Shown here in pieces: positions 60,888 to 64,000 of a DNA stretch of 64,000 nt. Under the pieces are notes generated by a model. It made no database searches, was not told the DNA's origin, and was given only the letters and a program-made list of their open reading frames with translations. The DNA is from Actinomadura rupiterrae (GTDB lineage Bacteria; Actinomycetota; Actinomycetes; Streptosporangiales; Streptosporangiaceae): the NCBI RefSeq assembly GCF_024172125.1, contig NZ_JAMZEA010000005.1, positions 682,001-746,000 on the forward strand, read 5' to 3'. Numbering within the stretch: the first letter of the stretch is position 1; every line of letters begins with the position of its first letter. The translations under genes were made by a program, and so were the position numbers.

Positions 60888-62405
60888 TCAGTAGACGCGG
60901 CCGTCCACCACGTTGCTGTCCACGTAGAGGGTCACCCCGCCGTGGCTCTCCCTGTGGTCGCCCCGGTACTGCTTGATCCGGCGATGCGGGGACCACCACC
61001 GGTTGGGCAGGACGGAACTGCCGTAGACGCTCGCTTTACCGTCCCAGTGCGCGAACCAGATCGAGCGCGGCTTCACGAAGCCCTTGGCCCAGCCCAGGTC
61101 GCGGATGCCGGTGCTCGCCCCGCTGTAGATCCCGGCCGGGTAGTCGCGCGCGCCCAGGGCGAGGGTCCAGGCCTGTAGGAAGCGGAGGACGGCCGTCCGG
61201 CAGGGGCCGTGGCTGCGGTACGCCTCCATGTCGTAGTAGATCGGCTTGCTCCGGGGGATGCCGAGCGCGCGCGCACGAGCGACGGCATCGGCCGCCGCGG
61301 CCCGGGCGGCCCGCTCGGGCCGCCTGGCGTCGAAGCGGGCGCGGTGCCGGGTGCAGGGCGCCTGCGGCCCGACGTAGGTGGGGATCAGCCGGTACCCCAT
61401 GGCCCGGACGGCCCGGACCCACCCGGCGTTCAGGTGCGGTTGCGCGCAGCCGCGCGAGACCCCGCCGATGTAGACGTTAGCGACCGAGTAGGCGCTCCGC
61501 CAGGCCCGCATGGCCCGCAGGGACGGCGCGGCGCACGCGTCGAACCCGCGTCCGGACGCCCATTCCCGCTGCGGCTCCCGCCTCGTCCGGGCGGCGGCCT
61601 GGTCGGCGTACTGGTCCACTTCGGGGAGGACGTAGGCCGGACGCGGCGCCGGGTCGTGCGGCCACTGCGAACCGGGATCACGCGGCCACTGCGAACCGGG
61701 GTCGTCGGGCCACTGCGAACCAGGGGCGTGCGGCCACTGGGACTCGGGGTCATGCGTCCAGCCGGCGCTGAGCCGCGTCGAGCGCAGGACGCGCCGGAGG
61801 GCGGCCGGATGCTCGCCGTACAGGCCGGTGATCGTCACGCCCGCCTCCGGAAGCGGCACGCGGACGACGCCGTCCCGCCTCGCGGGCAGCGCCATCGACG
61901 CCAGCCGGTCCGGCCGGACAGGGCCGGTGCGGCGGATCGTCGAGGGCGAGGCCGCCGCCGGGCCTGGACGCGTTGGCCGGATCAGCACCGCCTCGGCGCC
62001 GCCGACCACGCGAGCCGGGCAGGACGACTGCTCCCCCGGCGTCCCGAGGTAGATCGCGCGCCGGTCGAGCCGCACGCAGGCGCCCGGCTCGGCGTCCAGC
62101 CGGTGCACCTCCCAGCCCCGCGGCACCGGCACCTCGACACCCCGGTAGACCACCACGCGCCGCCCCGACGAGGCACGGCCCGCGGACGCCTCCGGAGCGC
62201 GGGCAACGGCACGCGCCGACCCGGTAGCAGTGCGCTCCAACCCGGTGGCGGTGCGCGCCGACCCGGTGGCGGCGGGTGCCGACGCGGCGGCGGGTGGCGG
62301 TGCGTCGGCCGCGCCGGCGGCGGTGGGCGCCGGTACGGCTACGGCGAGGCCCGCGGCCAGCGGCGCGAGTCCCAGCACGACGATCGGCATGGCGGCTGGA
62401 CGCAC
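60888..62405 (-). CDS. Secreted Rv2525c-like glycoside-hydrolase-like (DUF1906) protein
   Basis: 505 residues from the GTG at 62405 (AGGGG six bases upstream). Signal peptide to about residue 32, then an Ala/Thr-rich linker. The middle domain (80-225) is unassigned. A linker of DPGSQWPH-like repeats (24-bp unit, about four copies, 61650-61745) follows. The C-terminal domain (290-505) is the Rv2525c-like glycoside-hydrolase-like domain: F-D-A-C-A-A-P, VYIGGVSRGCAQPHLNAGWV, YRLIPTYVGPQAPC, PIYYDMEAY, WFAHWDGKASV and V-D-S-N-V-V-D-G. It probably acts on the cell envelope; activity is unproven in the family. Confidence 0.88.
   Translation of the reverse strand: MRPAAMPIVVLGLAPLAAGLAVAVPAPTAAGAADAPPPAAASAPAATGSARTATGLERTATGSARAVARAPEASAGRASSGRRVVVYRGVEVPVPRGWEVHRLDAEPGACVRLDRRAIYLGTPGEQSSCPARVVGGAEAVLIRPTRPGPAAASPSTIRRTGPVRPDRLASMALPARRDGVVRVPLPEAGVTITGLYGEHPAALRRVLRSTRLSAGWTHDPESQWPHAPGSQWPDDPGSQWPRDPGSQWPHDPAPRPAYVLPEVDQYADQAAARTRREPQREWASGRGFDACAAPSLRAMRAWRSAYSVANVYIGGVSRGCAQPHLNAGWVRAVRAMGYRLIPTYVGPQAPCTRHRARFDARRPERAARAAAADAVARARALGIPRSKPIYYDMEAYRSHGPCRTAVLRFLQAWTLALGARDYPAGIYSGASTGIRDLGWAKGFVKPRSIWFAHWDGKASVYGSSVLPNRWWSPHRRIKQYRGDHRESHGGVTLYVDSNVVDGRVY
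61650..61745. repeat. 24-bp tandem repeat in the DUF1906 protein gene
   Basis: Four 24-bp units (starts at 61650, 61674, 61698 and 61722), each containing GGCCACTG-type sequence, encode D-P-G-S-Q-W-P-H repeats. The copies have diverged by several bases, so this is an older expansion than the others in the window. Confidence 0.9.
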
Positions 62406-62542
62406 GTCGATCCCCTCTCCCCGGTGAGCGCCCGCGGTCGCGGGCCGCGCGCCTCTCATGATCTTCAGGGGGCGCGCGCGGGCGGCGGGGCGCGCCGGGA
62501 ATTTCCCCGATCTTTGGCCCGGCGTGCTGGGAGGATGGCGGA

Positions 62543-62821
62543 ATGATCGCGATCACCCGGTTCCGGGTCCCGGCCGAGCGCGCCGCGGACTTCACCGCCG
62601 AGATGAAGGCCCTGCTGTCCGACCTCGCCGCCGGTCCGGGCCACCGCGCGGGGCGGCTCGCCCGGACCGTGGACGACCCGGAGCTGTGGGCGCTGATCAC
62701 CGAGTGGGACGGCGCGGGCTACTACCGGCGCGCGCTCGGCGTCACCTCCGTCCGGATGCGGCTTTACCCGCTCGCGGCGATGGCGATCGACGAGCCCGGC
62801 GCGTACGAGGAGGTGCTCTGA
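62543..62821 (+). CDS. Antibiotic biosynthesis monooxygenase (ABM) domain protein
   Basis: 92 residues, a single dimeric alpha/beta-barrel ABM domain: MIAITRFRVPAERAADFTAE, GRLARTVDDPELWALITEWD and the middle W-D-G-A-G-Y-Y. The Trp/Tyr/Asp pattern is typical. Such proteins oxidise polyketide quinols or degrade heme (IsdG-like) or act in quinone redox. With no partner genes its role is unknown. It lies between the DUF1906 and znuA genes. Confidence 0.85.
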   Translation: MIAITRFRVPAERAADFTAEMKALLSDLAAGPGHRAGRLARTVDDPELWALITEWDGAGYYRRALGVTSVRMRLYPLAAMAIDEPGAYEEVL

Positions 62822-62873
62822 GGCCGAACCGGTCCGCTCCGGAACGCCTGTTGCGTCCGCCACATCCGTGATG

Positions 62874-62895
62874 ACGGTTTTGACAACCGTTTTCA
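62874..62895. promoter_or_regulatory. Zur box ahead of znuA
   Basis: TGACAACCGTTTTCA (62881-62895) is a near-perfect dyad (TGAnAACnGTTnTCA) of the actinobacterial Zur type, partly overlapped by ACGGTTTTGACAACCGT (62874-62890). It lies 19 bp before the znuA start. With zinc bound, Zur should repress the operon. Confidence 0.85.
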
Positions 62896-62914
62896 TTTTG
62901 TCCAGACTTGGGGT

Positions 62915-63874
62915 GTGTTCACCAAGCCTGCCGACCGCCGTGCCTCCCGCCCCGCGAGGCGCCGCGCGCTCCCCCTCGTCCCCCTGACCGCCGTCGCCCT
63001 CGCCGGGACGCTCGGCCTGACCGCCTGCGGGTCCGGCTCCGCCGGGAGCGGCGGGCGGACCAAGGTCGTCGCGGGCTTCTACCCGATGGCGTGGCTCGCC
63101 CAGAAGATCGGCGGTGACCACGTCAAGGTGCAGACGCTGACCAAGCCCGGCGCCGAGCCGCACGACCTGGAGCTCACCCCCCGCCAGATCGCGGACGTGG
63201 GGAGCGCCGACCTCACCCTCTACGTCAAGGGCGTCCAGCCCGCCGTGGACGACGCGGTGGCCAAGCGCGCCAAGGGCAAGTCGTTCGACGCGGTGTCCGC
63301 CGTCAAGACCCTCCCGGCGCGCGACCTCGGCGAGGAGGGCGAAGGGCACCACACCGACTACGACCCGCACGTCTGGGTCGACCCGGGACGCATGGCCGCC
63401 ATCGCCAAGGGCGTCGGCGACCACCTCGCCAAGGCCGACTCCAGGAACGCCGCCGACTACCGGACCCGCACGGACGCGCTGGTCAAGCAGCTGAACGACC
63501 TCGACACCGCGTTCCAGACCGGCCTGAAGACCTGCAAGCGCAAGACGGTCGTCACCTCGCACGCCGCGTTCGGGTACCTCGCCGACCACTACGGCCTCAC
63601 CCAGGTCCCGATCGCGGGCGTGGACCCGAACGCCGAACCGTCCCCGAAGCGGCTCGCGCAGCTCGCCGACGAGGTGCGCAAGACCGGCGCGACCACCGTG
63701 TTCACCGAGACGCTCGTCAGCCCCAAGGTCGCCCAGACGCTGGCCCGGGAGGCGGGCGTGAAGACCGCCGTGCTCGACCCGGTCGAGGGCGTGAAGCCCG
63801 GCTCGTCCGACGACTACCTCTCGGTGCTGCGCCGCGACCTCGACATCCTCCGTCCCGCACTGGAGTGCTCGTGA
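62915..63874 (+). CDS. znuA: Zinc ABC transporter substrate-binding lipoprotein
   Basis: 319 residues. Lipobox LTACG with Cys38, after a long Arg-rich N-terminus that may include the signal. The cluster A-I/ZnuA domain follows: VVAGFYPMAWLAQKIGG, PGAEPHDLELTPRQIADVG (the first His), a His-rich GEGHHTDYDPHVWVDPGR loop with metal-binding His, TSHAAFGYLADHYGLT, and the late Asp region (VLDPVEG). It captures Zn2+ outside the cell. The Zur box precedes it and the ATPase gene follows with a 4-bp overlap (GTGA). The GTG at 62913 is out of frame. Confidence 0.93.
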   Translation: MFTKPADRRASRPARRRALPLVPLTAVALAGTLGLTACGSGSAGSGGRTKVVAGFYPMAWLAQKIGGDHVKVQTLTKPGAEPHDLELTPRQIADVGSADLTLYVKGVQPAVDDAVAKRAKGKSFDAVSAVKTLPARDLGEEGEGHHTDYDPHVWVDPGRMAAIAKGVGDHLAKADSRNAADYRTRTDALVKQLNDLDTAFQTGLKTCKRKTVVTSHAAFGYLADHYGLTQVPIAGVDPNAEPSPKRLAQLADEVRKTGATTVFTETLVSPKVAQTLAREAGVKTAVLDPVEGVKPGSSDDYLSVLRRDLDILRPALECS

Positions 63875-64000
63875 CCCCGCCCCCCTTCGCCATGACCGAT
63901 GGACCCCCGTTCGCCATGACCGATGGACGTGTTCGCCTGGACGGCCGGGAGGTGCTGTCCGGGATCGACCTGCGGGTCGAGTCCGGTGACGTGCTGGCCC
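63871..64000 (+). CDS. znuC: Zinc ABC transporter ATP-binding protein, N-terminal part (cut by window edge)
   Basis: The GTG at 63871 overlaps the znuA stop. 43 codons are visible, ending in VRLDGREVLSGIDLRVESGD, the usual start of an ABC ATPase before Walker A. A 24-bp tandem repeat (63880-63903, 63904-63927) repeats P-F-A-M-T-D-G, so three in-frame starts exist (GTG 63871, ATG 63892, ATG 63916). It powers zinc import with znuA and, presumably, a permease beyond the window. Confidence 0.85.
   Translation, partial: MTPPPFAMTDGPPFAMTDGRVRLDGREVLSGIDLRVESGDVLA
63880..63927. repeat. 24-bp tandem repeat over the znuC start region
   Basis: Two 24-bp units (CCCCCCTTCGCCATGACC... and its copy, one mismatch) each carry an in-frame ATG. 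This duplicates a potential translation start, just as at 40274-40321. Confidence 0.9.

Noticed and set aside
61650-61745. Possible CRISPR or spacer array
   Set aside because: Units are head-to-tail without unique spacers, stay in frame and encode a Trp/Pro repeat linker. The other tandem repeats (14221, 23861, 50268) fail for the same reason.

Overview
The window is chromosomal DNA of a high-GC actinomycete. The very GC-rich third codon positions, frequent GTG starts, an IdeR/DmdR-type iron box, a Zur box, F420-type and mycothiol-type enzymes, an actinobacterial sigma factor beside dnaG and a mycobacterial-type trehalase all point there. An Actinomadura/Thermomonosporaceae-like organism is my inference; no rRNA is present to prove it. 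Most of the window is ordinary chromosome. The only clear mobile-type gene is a free-standing LAGLIDADG/Hint gene at about 31-32 kb. There is no phage, insertion sequence, CRISPR array or large biosynthetic cluster.

Layout. 0-2.5 kb: end of an Rv1733c-like membrane protein, then a drug-efflux MFS gene with marR behind it and two palindromic operators in front. 2.5-7.5 kb: divergent ferric-siderophore uptake genes (ATPase and two permeases leftward, binding protein and siderophore-interacting reductase rightward) around a near-consensus iron box. 7.6-22 kb: small regulators, secreted and hypothetical proteins, two MFS systems, an acyl-CoA synthetase/MFS/TetR module with two 18-bp operators, a tRNA-Asn and a GH63-like glycosidase. 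22-26.6 kb: DUF475 and TerD, then efeB and efeO without efeU, under an iron-box-like promoter. 26.7-30.6 kb: YbjQ-like protein, sigma factor and dnaG.

30.8-46 kb is accessory-looking: the LAGLIDADG/Hint gene, a frameshifted histidine kinase with an intact response regulator, a MocR regulator, a MerR/F420-oxidoreductase pair with mirror-image 19-bp-spacer promoters, an S33 peptidase, a complete oligopeptide ABC operon, GtrA and an MFS gene. 46-54 kb returns to housekeeping genes (FAD reductase, dgt, M48 protease, YdcF, ppdK). 54-64 kb holds trehalase, a secreted 5'-nucleotidase, secreted proteins, glyS, an Rv2525c-like glycosidase-like protein and the start of a Zur-controlled zinc uptake operon (znuA, znuC).

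Themes. Metal supply recurs: siderophore-iron, EfeOB iron and zinc, each behind a recognisable box. dgt and dnaG, often neighbours in actinomycetes, are about 16.7 kb apart here, and the LAGLIDADG/Hint gene lies directly upstream of dnaG. Short in-frame tandem repeats (15-27 bp units) occur in many unrelated genes, often at the N-terminus or over the start codon, which suggests a replication-slippage tendency in this genome.
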